Assembly: GCA_003260075.1 (NCBI GenBank)
Contig: QLIY01000304.1
Location: 54,677-118,676 of the forward strand
Reading direction: 5' to 3'
Source: Phallusia mammillata
Lineage: Eukaryota > Chordata > Ascidiacea > Phlebobranchia > Ascidiidae
DNA: 64,000 bases
The notes beneath the pieces were generated by a model. That model did not search any database and was not told where the DNA came from. It was given only the letters and a program-made list of their open reading frames with translations. Shown here piece by piece: positions 11,063-22,900 of this stretch (position 1 is the first letter of the stretch; the number at the start of each line of letters is the position of its first letter). A program made the translations under genes and the position numbers.

Positions 11063-14000
11063 ATGAGTTCCGCAAAATCGAAGCAGTCTATCAATGATAT
11101 TACGTCATCGATCGTGACGTCATCGCGTGGTGATGAAGTAAATTCCAACAGTGGAGTAAAGGTGGGTTTTAGAATTCTTGAGTTCATTTGTAATTTCTAT
11201 TTGAATAAGTTATCAATAATGCTAAAGTTTAAACATCGAGGAATGAATGATTTTTATTTAAAATTCTTGCGCATTATGACGTCACTATTGGTTTGCAGAT
11301 GACTCTTTTGGAACAGCAACTGTGGTCAAAGTTCCATAGTTACGTCAACGAGATGATTGTGACGAAAAACGGAAGGAGAATGTTTCCGGTTCTGAAAACC
11401 TCGATATCCGGCTTAGACCCGAACGCCATGTATTCCATCATGCTTGACTTCGTCGCAGTCGACAATAACAGGTGACGTCATGGACTATTACGTCGCTTCG
11501 AGTAATTTAACTCGAGAACAAAGCTAAATGTCAAATATTCTCAAACCCCCAAAACCCAAAATTCATTTAAATCCCATGATTATTGTCGCAAACCTTTTTT
11601 CATAAAAGAGCCACAATTTTCCGATGCTAGTAAATTATCATAAATCAGGCAAAATGAAAAATTCGTAGGTCGCGTTGTTTCGCTGGTACATTCTTTCCTT
11701 ACTATCTGCGTTACATATGACATAAATTTTGACATTTAGTAACCTTTGTGTCTCTTGGTATCTAAACTGAACCTAAGTAACCACTGTGATGTGTTTGTAG
11801 GTGGAAGTATGTAAATGGGGAGTGGGTAACAGGAGGAAAACCCGAACCTCACGTTTCGTCGTGCGCTTACATTCACCCCGATTCGCCCAATTTCGGCTCT
11901 CATTGGATGAAACAACCGATCGGATTCAACCGTGTGAAACTGACCAATAAGACGACCGGAAACGCACAGGTTTGTCACGTGATCTTCTTGAAAACGACAA
12001 CAGTATTGTAAAAAGTTTTTTGCATTGATTTGTTTTGACTGACTTTCTGTTTTGCATTGTTCTGTCATATAGCTTAGATGAAAACATTTTCAGCGGGTTC
12101 ACCACTGAGCCTGTGTAGCTAAGTCGACAGAGCGTGAGTCCCGGAAAGACTCTGGTCGTAGGTTCGAATCCCACCACAAGCTAGATTTTTTTAAGCCTAC
12201 GCCTTGCCATGTAGGAATGCTTGGGAAACCGGCTTGATTCGATAACACATTTAATGGCCCTGGCGTACTATGTTTCTGCCATAAGTGATTTTTATTCGAA
12301 TCTTACCGCAGGTTAGATTTATCTGGTCTGTGCCTTGTCATATGAGAATGCTTGGGAGACAGGCTTGATTTTAAATAGCCTTTTCAATGGGCCTCGCGTT
12401 CTATGATTCTGTTACATAGACTAGTGATTTTTTTAAAGTGACTTTTTTAACGTGACTGTATATGGATTACATTTCAGCAAATCATGTTAAACTCCCTGCA
12501 CAAGTACGAACCCCGCATACACGTTGTGAAAGTTGGTGGGCCTGAAGCACAGAAGATGATTGCGACGCATTCATTCCCTGAAACCCAGTTCATCGCCGTC
12601 ACTGCTTATCAGAATGAAGAGGTATACGAACGTGATTTGATGCATTTTTTCCATCAGGCAAAACTCTTACTAAAATTCTGGTCAAAAAGATAAAAGCTAG
12701 TACCCCCCCCCCTTCATTCCCTGAAACCCAGTTCATCGCCGTCACTGCTTATCAGAATGAGGAGGTATACGAACGTGATTTGATGCATTTTTTTCATCAG
12801 GCAAAACTCTTACTAAACTTCTGGTCAAAAAGATAAAAGCTAGTATTTGAGTGCTAAACATCACAACGTTTTTTCTTTTTCTTTTATAAAACAAACAGAA
12901 AAACGGGATGTAACTCAAATGCTGACTTTGATCTTTTTGTTTGGAATATTTGGAACGGTGCATTGTGTACTTTGACTAAAATTATTTTTCGATTTTTTTT
13001 AGGTGACTTCATTAAAAATCAAATACAACCCGTTTGCGAAAGCTTTTCTCGATGCTAAAGAAAGGTAAGAAACAACTTTAATTCAGTTTTTGGTTCTTTT
13101 TATCCGCGCAAATGCCCCCCCCCCTTCATTAAAAATCAAATACAACCCGTTTGCGAAAGCTTTTCTCGATGCCAAAGAAAGGTAAGAAACAACTTTAATT
13201 CAGTTTTTTGTTCTTTTTATCCGTGCAAATCATAGCTATATTGCACCACACAGAAAAAAGAAAGATTTTCGATCAAACGGACATTTTAATTTTTCTACTC
13301 CCATCGTTGTGGTAATAATTGCAGATAAAACTTCAACTGATAAAATATAGCGCAATATTTTGATAAAAACTAGTTCACCAAATCGTAAACTCCCCTCGTT
13401 TTGCTATGATTGAAAAGTCGCCATTTTATTTTTAGTCGGAGTGACATGGATCCAATGACGTACGGTGACGTAAGCAAAAGTCAGATTTCACCGCAAACTC
13501 CACAAAGTAAGTGATGACTCAGCGTTTTTCGCTTTCCATTTTTGCATGTTACGTTTTTCGTAGAGAAAAAACGCCCCCCCCCCACTCAGCGTTTTTCGCT
13601 TTCCATTTTTGCATGTTACGTTTTTCGTAGAAAAAACAAACAATTGTAATTTGTTTTTTAGTGAACTCATGGGTGTTACCCAACCACGAAGCTTTACCCC
13701 ACCAATACCCCGGCCCAGGGGGATTCCACCCGCACCCCTACCCACCAGCGTCGGTACAACAAATAAACCCATCACCCATCATGACCCCAAACCCCAATGT
13801 TTACCCCCGGCATTCAGGCAAAGAGCGACACACGAGCCATAAAAATCATAGGCACTCGCCGTACGCTCATCCGACTTACCATCCAGTGCAGAGAACCTCC
13901 CCATCAGGTATTTATTCTGCAACTTTTATACACGACACGTCAGTTTGACAGAAAACAAGACACACATGTTATGTTTACGTGTATTTTTTGAAAATGTTGT

Positions 14001-14891
14001 ACGAGTTTACAAATGCAAACGTTCATCACTTACTTAGATCATCCTCCCCCCCCCCTGCAACTTTTATACACGACACGTCAGTTTGACAGAAAACAAGACA
14101 CACTTGTTATGTTTACGTGTATTTTTTGAAAATGTTGTACGAGTTTATAAATGCAAACGTTCATCACTTACTTAGATCATCCGCTTTTGTTGCATTTTTT
14201 ATATCAAAACATTACTTTTAGGTTCGTACACGCCTACATCATACCAAGACCTCAACCTAACCCAGCCATCGATCAACGGTGCATCTCCAGCCGATTGCGT
14301 TTACACCTTTCCTTCTGCGGCCGAGCCGTGGCCAACACCTCAGCCGCTAGACGGCACACTGAGCGGAGAACATTTTCAATTCGACGTCCCAAACAATTTC
14401 GATCAATTCCAGCCAAATTTCGAAGCGAATCCCTACGAGTTTCAGCATTTTAATTATCCTGCACCTGTTGAAGGCCAAGCTACTTCGGTGTATGACGTTC
14501 CCAGCAGTCAGTACAGCAATATGACGTCATACGCGCCTGACGTAGCGTATACGTCAGAGTATTTACCAACTAGTGATGTTTCAAGCAGTGCAGCGCCCTT
14601 GAATCAAAAGTAAGTTTGCCTAACAAAAAGTAAAAAAAAATCAACTTTCAACTTTCAATTTTAACCTGTTCCGTTTTTTTCAGTTTTCTTCCACAACTAA
14701 TGACGCAACAAAACGAAACAAATATTACTGTTACGTCACCGGATGGCAACCACGTGATGATGTCGTCACTCTATGACACGCCTTCACCTCCTGTGATTGA
14801 GTTGAGTCAAAACTCACCACTCAACGAAGTTGCATTTGATCCTTGCAAGAGAAGTCCCCAGTGGTCACCTTTGACCCCACCTTCATTGTGA
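11063..14891 (+). CDS. Bra: Brachyury (T-box transcription factor T), 519 aa
   Basis: Nine exons: 11063-11161, 11299-11471, 11801-11969, 12478-12621, 13003-13064, 13436-13506, 13662-13907, 14222-14609 and 14684-14891. Joined they total 1560 nt with no break. The start ATG opens a 33-aa leader; [12 protein letters not shown] begins the T-box (about residues 34-215). Hallmarks include [63 protein letters not shown] and [20 protein letters not shown] followed by [14 protein letters not shown]. The rest is a Pro/Ser/Tyr-rich activation region ending [10 protein letters not shown], like other Brachyury C-termini. In ascidians the gene specifies notochord and acts in the nucleus by binding palindromic T sites. 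Parts of exons 4 and 5 recur at 12713-12764 and 13125-13182 from unmerged overlaps; using them would break the frame. AATAAA lies near 14922. T-box family is certain, and Brachyury is strongly favoured over Tbx2/6. Confidence 0.96.
12083..12400 (+). mobile_element. tRNA-derived SINE with a second tail copy, in a Brachyury intron
   Basis: 12110-12180 has a box-A-like TGTGTAGCTAAGTCGACAG and a box B GGTTCGAATCC. A body with CTAGATTTTT, GCCTTGCCATGT, GGAATGCTTGGG and GGCTTGATT follows. The body alone recurs at about 12308-12400. The same body is seen near 41865-41935 and 44930-45015, so it is a family with at least three insertions here. Confidence 0.75.
12570..12845. repeat. Unmerged contig overlap at Brachyury exon 4 (gap run 12703-12712)
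   Basis: 12570-12702 restarts at 12713 after ten C, with single-base differences such as GAAGAG/GAGGAG. The second copy contains only the 3' part of exon 4. Confidence 0.85.
13009..13230. repeat. Unmerged contig overlap at Brachyury exon 5 (gap run 13115-13124)
   Basis: 13009-13114 restarts at 13125 after ten C. The copies differ at GCTAAAG/GCCAAAG (silent) and a few intron bases. Confidence 0.85.
13515..13640. repeat. Unmerged contig overlap in a Brachyury intron (gap run 13574-13583)
   Basis: 13515-13573 restarts at 13584 after ten C. No exon is affected. Confidence 0.8.
13917..14183. repeat. Unmerged contig overlap in a Brachyury intron (gap run 14046-14055)
   Basis: About 128 bp repeated on both sides of ten C, with a few SNPs. 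It lies in the intron between exons 7 and 8. Confidence 0.8.
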
Positions 14892-15936
14892 TGTCACACA
14901 AACTGTTTTCTTTTTTGTTTCAATAAAATATTCGAAAAATATCAGAAAGATTATGTTCAGTATCATATGCGTCAGTCCTGTGCTCAACTGAATGTTGAGT
15001 TAAGTTGAGTTTATTTGACCTTTCTTTACTACAAATTCAAGTTCAGAAACGGTTGTGTCAACGACTCAGGTCAAGTCATTATTTTGTCAGAACCTCAAAC
15101 CAAAGGATGCTTGTTAAAATTTAAAGCATAACTATTGTTTTTTATTTTGACTCTGATTTCGCCTAGAAACAAAGGGCTTGAATAGCTGTTTATTCAACTT
15201 CCTGCTTCAAATTTATCAACAAACTGTAATGAAACGATGATCAAATGAAAACAATTTCATTTCATTACATAAGCGGTTTTCAGTAACAATTATCAAAACA
15301 GGAAATAAAACTACATTTGTAGCGAGTCCATGTATTAAAGTCAAAATTACTAGTTCAGTAATTCATTCCGAAATATAAACATTCTTGTAAAAGCGATCGT
15401 AAATCTTTTATAAGTTAAATCTTTTTCTGTTTCATTGTATCATTCTATGCATACTTCAATTATTCTATTTAATAACGGCAACATAAGAACATGTACCAAA
15501 TAGTTGACAAGAAAAGTATTTTATATTCTGTACGCTACCCCCCCCCCCCTAAGTTAAATCTTTTTCTGTTTCATTGTATCATTCTATGCATACTTCAGTT
15601 ATTCTATTTAATAACGGCAACATAAGAACATGTACCAAATAGTTGCCAAGAAAAGTTTATTATATTCTGTACGCTACCAAAATGACAAATGACAAATTTC
15701 TGTACGATACCAACTTAAAAAACACACATTTGTTCCCATGTAATGTGTTACAAAACGGCAACATAAGTACATGTACCAAATAGATGTTTTGAGAAATAAT
15801 TTGTCATTATCCGTACGATGCCATCAGTTTGATAAAACGATGACATTCTATTCCTATGTGTTGGCAGTCGTTATCATTCATATCATGTTGCTTATTTCAA
15901 AGTTCCCGGTAAGTATAAGTGATTGCCCCCCCCCCC

Positions 15937-16060
15937 AAATGAAAAATTTCTGTACGCTACAAAAATGACAAATGAAAAATTTCAGAACGCTACAAAAATG
16001 ACAAATGAAAAATTTCTGTACGCTACAAAAAATGACAAATGACAAATTTCTGTACGATAC
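15937..16060. repeat. Short tandem repeat, unit about 35 bp
   Basis: About three to four units of the type AAATGAAAAATTTCTGTACG plus CTACAAAAATGAC follow each other with small changes. Related single units occur at 15660-15715. No coding meaning is seen. Confidence 0.65.
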
Positions 16061-19000
16061 CAACTTAAAAAAACACATTTGTTCCCATGTAATGTGTTAC
16101 AAAACGGCAACATAACTACATGTACCAAATAGATGTTTTGAGAAGTAATTTGTCATTTTCGGTACGATGCCATCAGTTTGATAAAACGATGACATTCTAT
16201 TAAGTTACTATGTGTTGGCAGTCGTTATCATTCATATCATGTTGCTTATTTTAAAGTTTCCGGTAAGTATAAGTGATTATTACACGAGATGACCTGGCAC
16301 AGTTTGGCAACATTGCGCCACTCCCAAACCATCTCAAACAAATTTCGGACCAAAATGCAATACTTTGAGCACGTGACCTTTATGCGCACGGGCGTTCTGC
16401 AAAATCATTTCACGTGCTCGGCCCTGCGCGTGAGTCATGCCTGTCCAAATGGGCCCTATGTTTTTGCTTAACATTTGGAACCTAGTACTTAGCTAAGGTC
16501 AATCGTTCAACGGAATTCGAGAGGATCACAAGCTACATCCTGTCGTTTTTCCGTCAGAAATCACCCGAAGCTCGGCTTAAATGAAAGAATTCGACCAAAA
16601 ACACAATAAAAAAGTGACCTCAGTTAAAACTCCATTGCTCCGGGATGTCTCGATTGCGTAATAATTCAAAAATCAGAGGCTGGACTTGATTACACGGTTT
16701 CAAAGTTCCACCTGCTATAGCGATTAGAACACGGAATATTATGCACTCGCCGAAGTACATATAGCCGGAAGCGTATGGGTGTGGCTCATATAAGAGTTTA
16801 ACCGGCACCGCCAACTAAAGAAATGAACGTTTAGCATGAAAGGTGCAGGTAGGCATACAGAAAGGCATATTGCCTAACTTAACAAGATTTATTAAGCAAA
16901 ATTCAGGATAAAGAAACTAAAATATAAACTGATGTTATTTCTTTTGCTTTTTGGAGTGCCGCAAGGCTAGTCATGATTTGTTTAAAGTTAGACGAACTTT
17001 AAAATACATTTGAATCATAGCGGTATTCGTCACATAAAACATTGTTTGGTCACAGATGGTGGTTGATTAATGACGGAATTAAACGTGAAATTAAATTGCC
17101 GCCGGCGAAATATTGTCGCAACGCCAGCTTTTTGGTGATCATAATGCACGGCGCTATACTGCGTTGAACTTTATATGTTTGTTTGAGGCAACTCGAGAAG
17201 AATTTTGTGCCATTGGGCAGTGAAAAAAGGGGGAATCACCAGATTAGGTACGCCGCGAGGTGGAATTTGTCAATGTCGAAGTCCGGATAATGATAAGCTA
17301 GCCCTAACCGAGACCGGCAAAACTGGATTTATAATTGACAGGATTTCAAAAGTTCAGATTGAAATACTTGGTAAGCCTTCGCATGCCGCGTGGCGAATTA
17401 CGCGTTATTTTAAAATGATAATGACTTGGCTTGGCATTTTTTTGGTTAGTTTATTGTTCCTGCTGATTAAATGTCAATAAAAAGCAGGCAGAATCGTGCG
17501 TGTACAGGCTAGTTTCTAGGATCTTCATTATAACAAACTGAAAACCAACAATGCGTTAGTTTCTAAATTCTATTAAAAAGCATAATTCTATCAAATCGTT
17601 TAGTGTGCAATAAATATCACACCGCGTTGTGGGTGTTTGAGACCCTGCTCTAAAAACTAGAAGAAAACCTGAAAATTCTAAATAATTTTCTCACAAATCT
17701 TGTTAAAACATAATGACTCTATATTAAAAAAAGCAAAATGCTGGATAATGGAATCAGCTTTTTGCTGAAACGATGCTTTTTTGTAACTTTAAGAGCCAGC
17801 ATATTAACTATTTGAAACATGAAAAATACAGTTTTAAATTGAAATTAGGAGAAAAAACAGCATTTACGTGTGTTGCAATACCCGCGGGATATGTGACTTG
17901 CTAAATTTGTCATTCAAGGTTTTTTTCTGCTTAGTCATCACAACGAAAGGTCACATTAAAAATAAATAAAGCTTTGCTAGCCAGAGTCACAAGTGACATA
18001 TCAGGCAAAATCCAACGCACTATGTCAGTCAAAAAAAATTTGCTGGTATAAGGAAAGGAATTGCTAAACAGGGTCAACTTTGTTCTGGTGAAGACGTGCA
18101 GTACAAGCTCTGTTCAATTACTTGGAAGTCTAAGGCAGGGATGTTTGGGAGAACAAGAGAACGCTGTGGATGTTATCACCTAATCTGAAGTTTTTAGAAT
18201 ACCAGGCACTGTGGTGTTTATATGTCACGTGTATAGGTAGACCGTTGACAGAACCCTAGAGACAATACTTTTCCTGGAAACAAGAGCATCACACCGATCG
18301 TTAGTTTGCCCAGCCAGGTTGCGGTTTACCGGTAAAACTACTTTTCTGATAATTTTGCGCCCCTAATGTCAAGAATCTGCGATAACCAGCTTTGTGCATC
18401 GTTTTAGCTAAAATTATGACAATGGCATTCCTCCCTAAAAGTTAAAAACATTTGCGGTTTACGTAAACTACAAGACTGTGCAATATATTTAGAGTCGTTC
18501 GAATTTCAGCAATGTTGTTTTGAATGATATGTTTCCAGCGTTTTAGAATAGTTTTTGTTGCATTTCTAGTTACTTCTTGAAAAAGAGTACAAAAAGATGA
18601 AATGTAAAGATGTATTGTTCACAAGGGGAATAGTATCTTGTTTTAAAATGAATAACAATAAAAATTTTGTACCTTAGCCAAAACCAAACGGCGCTAAAGA
18701 TAGTGGGAAGAAGTTTAAAACAATTATACAGTCAAATTTTATATTTTTACAACTTATAATCTTTAAAAAACATCTTTACCAGAATACAAAACAGGTGCCT
18801 CGTACATTCCAAACTTATCTATTATCTTTAGAGCAATCTCTAAATGTGGCTAAATGACTAACTGTTGAGACCGGATTAAAATCGTTGAGTATTGATTTGC
18901 CTCGCAGGAATTAGATTCAAGAAGGTTATTTGTAGACTGCGTGTCTGATTCTGCAGGTCACAAGTCAGATTGCGTTGAGAAAATGACAACTGATAGGTTT

Positions 19001-19636
19001 AACGCAGAAAAACTGTTCAATCTAGTATAAAAGGAACCAGTTTGTTAAGTATGACGAATACTGGGTCGTTGTGAGATAACTTTTAGGTTTTAGTACCTGT
19101 TTTTCAGTTTCTCATTTTGGCAAAGTTTCCAAGACCAGCGGTTGTCAGTTAAAAGTCAGATTATTCATAAGAAAGATATGTGTAGACGTAATTCGTGTCC
19201 AAACTGAATGGTTGTTACGTAATTAATCCCACAACACCGCAATTCTATTTGAATAAGAAACTGACGATACCAAAATACTTTAGCAAATATAGATTTTCTG
19301 TTAGAAAATTCTGTGTACTGGTCAATTATGTTTGGCATACGTATTTTTTTTACGCTGGATATTTGTAATTAAAAAAAGCACGTGTGAGATAACTGATTAG
19401 TTTGAAATATTTTTTGGAATATTTTGGTAAGAATCACAAGATGGGCAAAAATTGAAAACAGGCCTCTCAAAAATATTTTGTAATATCTCTGCATTATTAA
19501 AACCTATTACCCAAAAAAATTGCTAGTTGAACTTTTCTTCACTGTTTTTAATCGTTATTGCTTGTTTTCAAAACAAACGGTAGCTGGACGTAACCGTCCA
19601 ACGGCCGAGCACGTTTACGTCAAGCTACGTCGTCAC

Positions 19637-19916
19637 CTTATATAATTCTCGCCCAGAAAGAGCTAATATGGCGAAGGTCAGGCCGAGGGCTGTAAATTTT
19701 TCATGAGTTTGCTGGATAATGACGTTGCAATCATTTAAAGAGGTTACATTTTTAACCACTTTTATGTTAACTACATTGAAATATGTATTTCTTATTTTTC
19801 ACTTACATGTATTTTAACCCCTGTGTGTTTTAAGGACAGAAATGCATCAATAGAATCTTTTATTCTGTGCGGGAAATGGAAGCAATGCGACAGAGTCCTT
19901 ATGTTAACGGCATAAA
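19637..19916 (+). promoter_or_regulatory. Possible core promoter and 5' leader of the cytokine-like gene
   Basis: A TATA-like TTATATAATT near 19638 lies about 280 bp before the ATG at 19917. CRE-like TTACGTCA and ACGTCGTCAC sequences lie just upstream. A second TATA-like box near 19023 is the alternative. Neither start is supported by transcript data. Confidence 0.3.
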
Positions 19917-22900
19917 ATGAAAATATATTTCACGATTGCTCTAATCAACATGTGTATTGTCGTCATCGGTTCCCACAAACTGCCACAAACGTCCACTCAG
20001 CTACTACAGGACGAGCGTGAGGCTGCAAATGTTCAAAATCTTCGACTTCAATTAATGAGAAGGTTCCGAAATTCTCGAGTCCTTTTAAGAAAATGGAAGG
20101 TAAAAAACTGATATTTTGTTTTATCTTTATGACATTTGGCAAAATATTTGTATACAATATTTCAAAAATTTGCTGAAAAAACGTGCTGCGGAACGAAATT
20201 GTTTTCACCTACGCAGCCATTTTTGTGCTAATTTTGCTACTTGCTTTGCATTAACCTTTTCCCGCATTTTTTCAGGGGCATTCTTCTGATGGTTGCTTGG
20301 TGACAGTGACTTGGCCACAGGCAAGTACTTGACTGTTTCATCCTGCTACATTAAAAAAATAAATACGTTTTTTACTTTGTTTCAAACTTTTTTTTAACTA
20401 AAATTTCCAGAAAAACTGTTCTGAAAAACTGTTCTGTTCTTTCTGTTCTGTTCTTCAAAAAACTGTTCTTGAAGTTGCAATAATTTGTTATTTTATTTCC
20501 AACAGCAAATATTAGTCCTTCGCTGCAAGTTTAGAAATTAATTATTTTTTTTTTCAACTGAATATGACTGAAGAACTTGTCATAACGTTTATTTTAAATA
20601 TCCCATTTTGTCTTAATCACTTTTTTCCTAGTAATCTTTGCCAAGCGGCAGCCAAATTTTTTTCAGGCTTAATATTTTTTCGGGATACATTTAAAAGTTA
20701 TACATTGCCAAGAAAAACAGATTTTGCGAGTTACAACACATAGGGCAGCAACCTTTTTTTGCATTGCAGACCGGTTTGAAACTGTTTTTTTTTATCACGG
20801 ACCGGCCTTAAAAAACACACAAATATTCTGCACTGAAAACTACAGTTATTACAACGAGCAAGTTTTATGCGGCCCGGTACCGAACCCCTGAAATAGGGTA
20901 TAGCAACAAATTTTTTTTTGCAAACACACAATATTAAAGTTGATTATGAATTTCTATAGTAATATTAAAAAGCTTTAAAAAATTTAATTATTTAGTATTT
21001 ACAAACCGGTATATTGCAGGCAGAAAATGTGCGGCAAGATTCCACTTCGAACGTTCCAATCTTAACGCACTTGCAGTTGTCTCTTCATGCTCTAAAATCT
21101 CTGATGACGCAATGCTCGAACACGTCATCAAGTACGCCTGCTCATATTTCTTCAAGTTCAAGAACGAATTCTTCAAATTTCTTTCACTACTTACGCCACG
21201 TCGAGGAATACCTTCGTCGCTACGCACAGGTTCTTTAGTTTGTAATTACTAACTGTAATTAAGTTTGTTTATTTATGAGATATTTATTATTTTTTTCACT
21301 GCGATTCGAAACCACACTGTAAAATTTGAAGGTTGTAATAATCCACCCCGGGGTGGAAATTTGTGAAAAATGGTGGTAAATTCCACCATATTTTGAAAAA
21401 AGGTGGAAATAAAACTCCTAAGCGTGGAATTTTCCACCAACACCAACATCGTGAGGTTTCAAGCGTTGAAATTTCCACCCTCGGATGCTGAAAGCGTGGA
21501 GTAAGCCACTCCACCCCAACACATAGAGTGGAATTTTCCACCGTGTGGTGGTTAAGGTGGGCATTTCCACCCTCTGGCACAAAAACACATGTTTTTTTCA
21601 ACGTGGAATTTTACACCCTTTAAACGTGGAGAATACCACGCATACTTAAACGACATTAATATTTAAATTAGTAATATTTATTTGTTAAATTCGGTGACTA
21701 CAAAAAATATTCCAACGTCAAGATGTTTGTGGCAGCGTCGCGTTTGTGAAACGTCGCTACATACAGACAGTATTTGAATTTCGGCAAATGCTAAACACAT
21801 GTCATGGAATTTTTGAAACAAGGAAAGCGGACAAAGGGTTCCAATTAACAAATCCAGCAAAATTGTAATAACATTAATTCGCACTCGCAATGCCACTGCG
21901 CTGTTCAATCGTTGAGAAGTAAGCGCGCCAACAACGTTCAAGTTAAGACAACGCTCTGATTGGTTGATAGTAAAAGGAGGTCATAATTTAATAAGGAGCG
22001 AACAATAGGCACCAGTTTGGGCGGGATTTCAGCACAGCAGGAGGAGACACTTTTCAGCAGAGGTGTAAGTCCGGTTCGGGCTTGGGTCTCTTCAAGAAAC
22101 AGGCTTGATTCTGGCCTGACATTACACTCTGTGTCAGTATTTTTTGAATAAATTTAACTAGCTAAGTAGCCAGTTGCTGGACCTGACCTAATGTCAAACA
22201 GCTCTAAAACGCTATGTTTAAGACCAATATCTATTGTGTTTGTTGTATTGGTCTTTTCTGAGGCAATATATAGGCCTGTCAATCAAACTTTCGGGCCTAA
22301 AGGGGTTCGGGTTCGGGTTCGGGCCGGGTTCAGGCTCCAATTTCAGGCCCTTTTACAACTCTGCATTTTGTATTAGTTTTTTGTTGTTGAACATTGAATA
22401 TGAGACTTTTGGGGCTCGAAACATTCTGAACTATATATACCACGGAACAAGTATGCGTATGCGTCCATCTACTAGACAGCCTTTTTATCATTTAGGAATA
22501 CTTTAGCAATTACCGATTCTGGACTCAATGAAATTTAAATAATGTAAACAGGGTGTAGTTAAAAAAACATTTTTGCGTGTCGTTAGGTGATCGTGAAATC
22601 GTTGGGTAGAGAACCACTGTGTTAAATTTTTTATTGCTCTTTAGCCACACCAGTTGCAAAAACTGTGCAATCAATAAATACAAAAATGGTGTCCTGATTA
22701 TTGCATCAGCAACTTTGACAATTTGATCATTTCATTGAAAATGCAAATCTAATATCGACAAGAAGAAAATTATTTTTTGAGCAAAATTGGCACAGTTATT
22801 CTCAGAAATATTGTAGATGTATATAAAAATGCCAAAATCTCAATTCGTTTTATGGTAGAATGCACATCAAAGGCACACATAGACTTAGTTAAGATCATCA

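Larger units (their letters stand above)
14892..19916. other. Long stretch without a supported gene
   Basis: AT-rich. It contains overlap duplications (15412-15677, gap run 15538-15549; about 15680-16281, gap run 15926-15936) and a short tandem repeat at 15937-16060. A hydrophobic ATG frame at 15840-15909 (MTFYSYVLAVVIIHIMLLIS) is followed by GTAAGT. It looks like a signal-peptide exon, but its second copy near 16189 carries a stop and a frameshift, so it is not annotated as a gene. A TATA-like AGTATAAAAGGAACC lies near 19023. Confidence 0.5.

Noticed and set aside
12115-12182. Functional tRNA gene
   Set aside because: Boxes A and B are present but the stems do not pair well and the body belongs to a SINE family found elsewhere in the window.
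12570-13230. Duplicated T-box exons in Brachyury
   Set aside because: The second copies are partial, follow exactly ten C, and break the frame if used. They are unmerged allele overlaps.
15937-16060. CRISPR array
   Set aside because: Units are contiguous with no unique spacers, in a eukaryotic intergenic region.
22300-22620. hAT element ending GTAGAGAACCACTG near 22615
   Set aside because: The right-end motif is present but no matching left end or target duplication was found.
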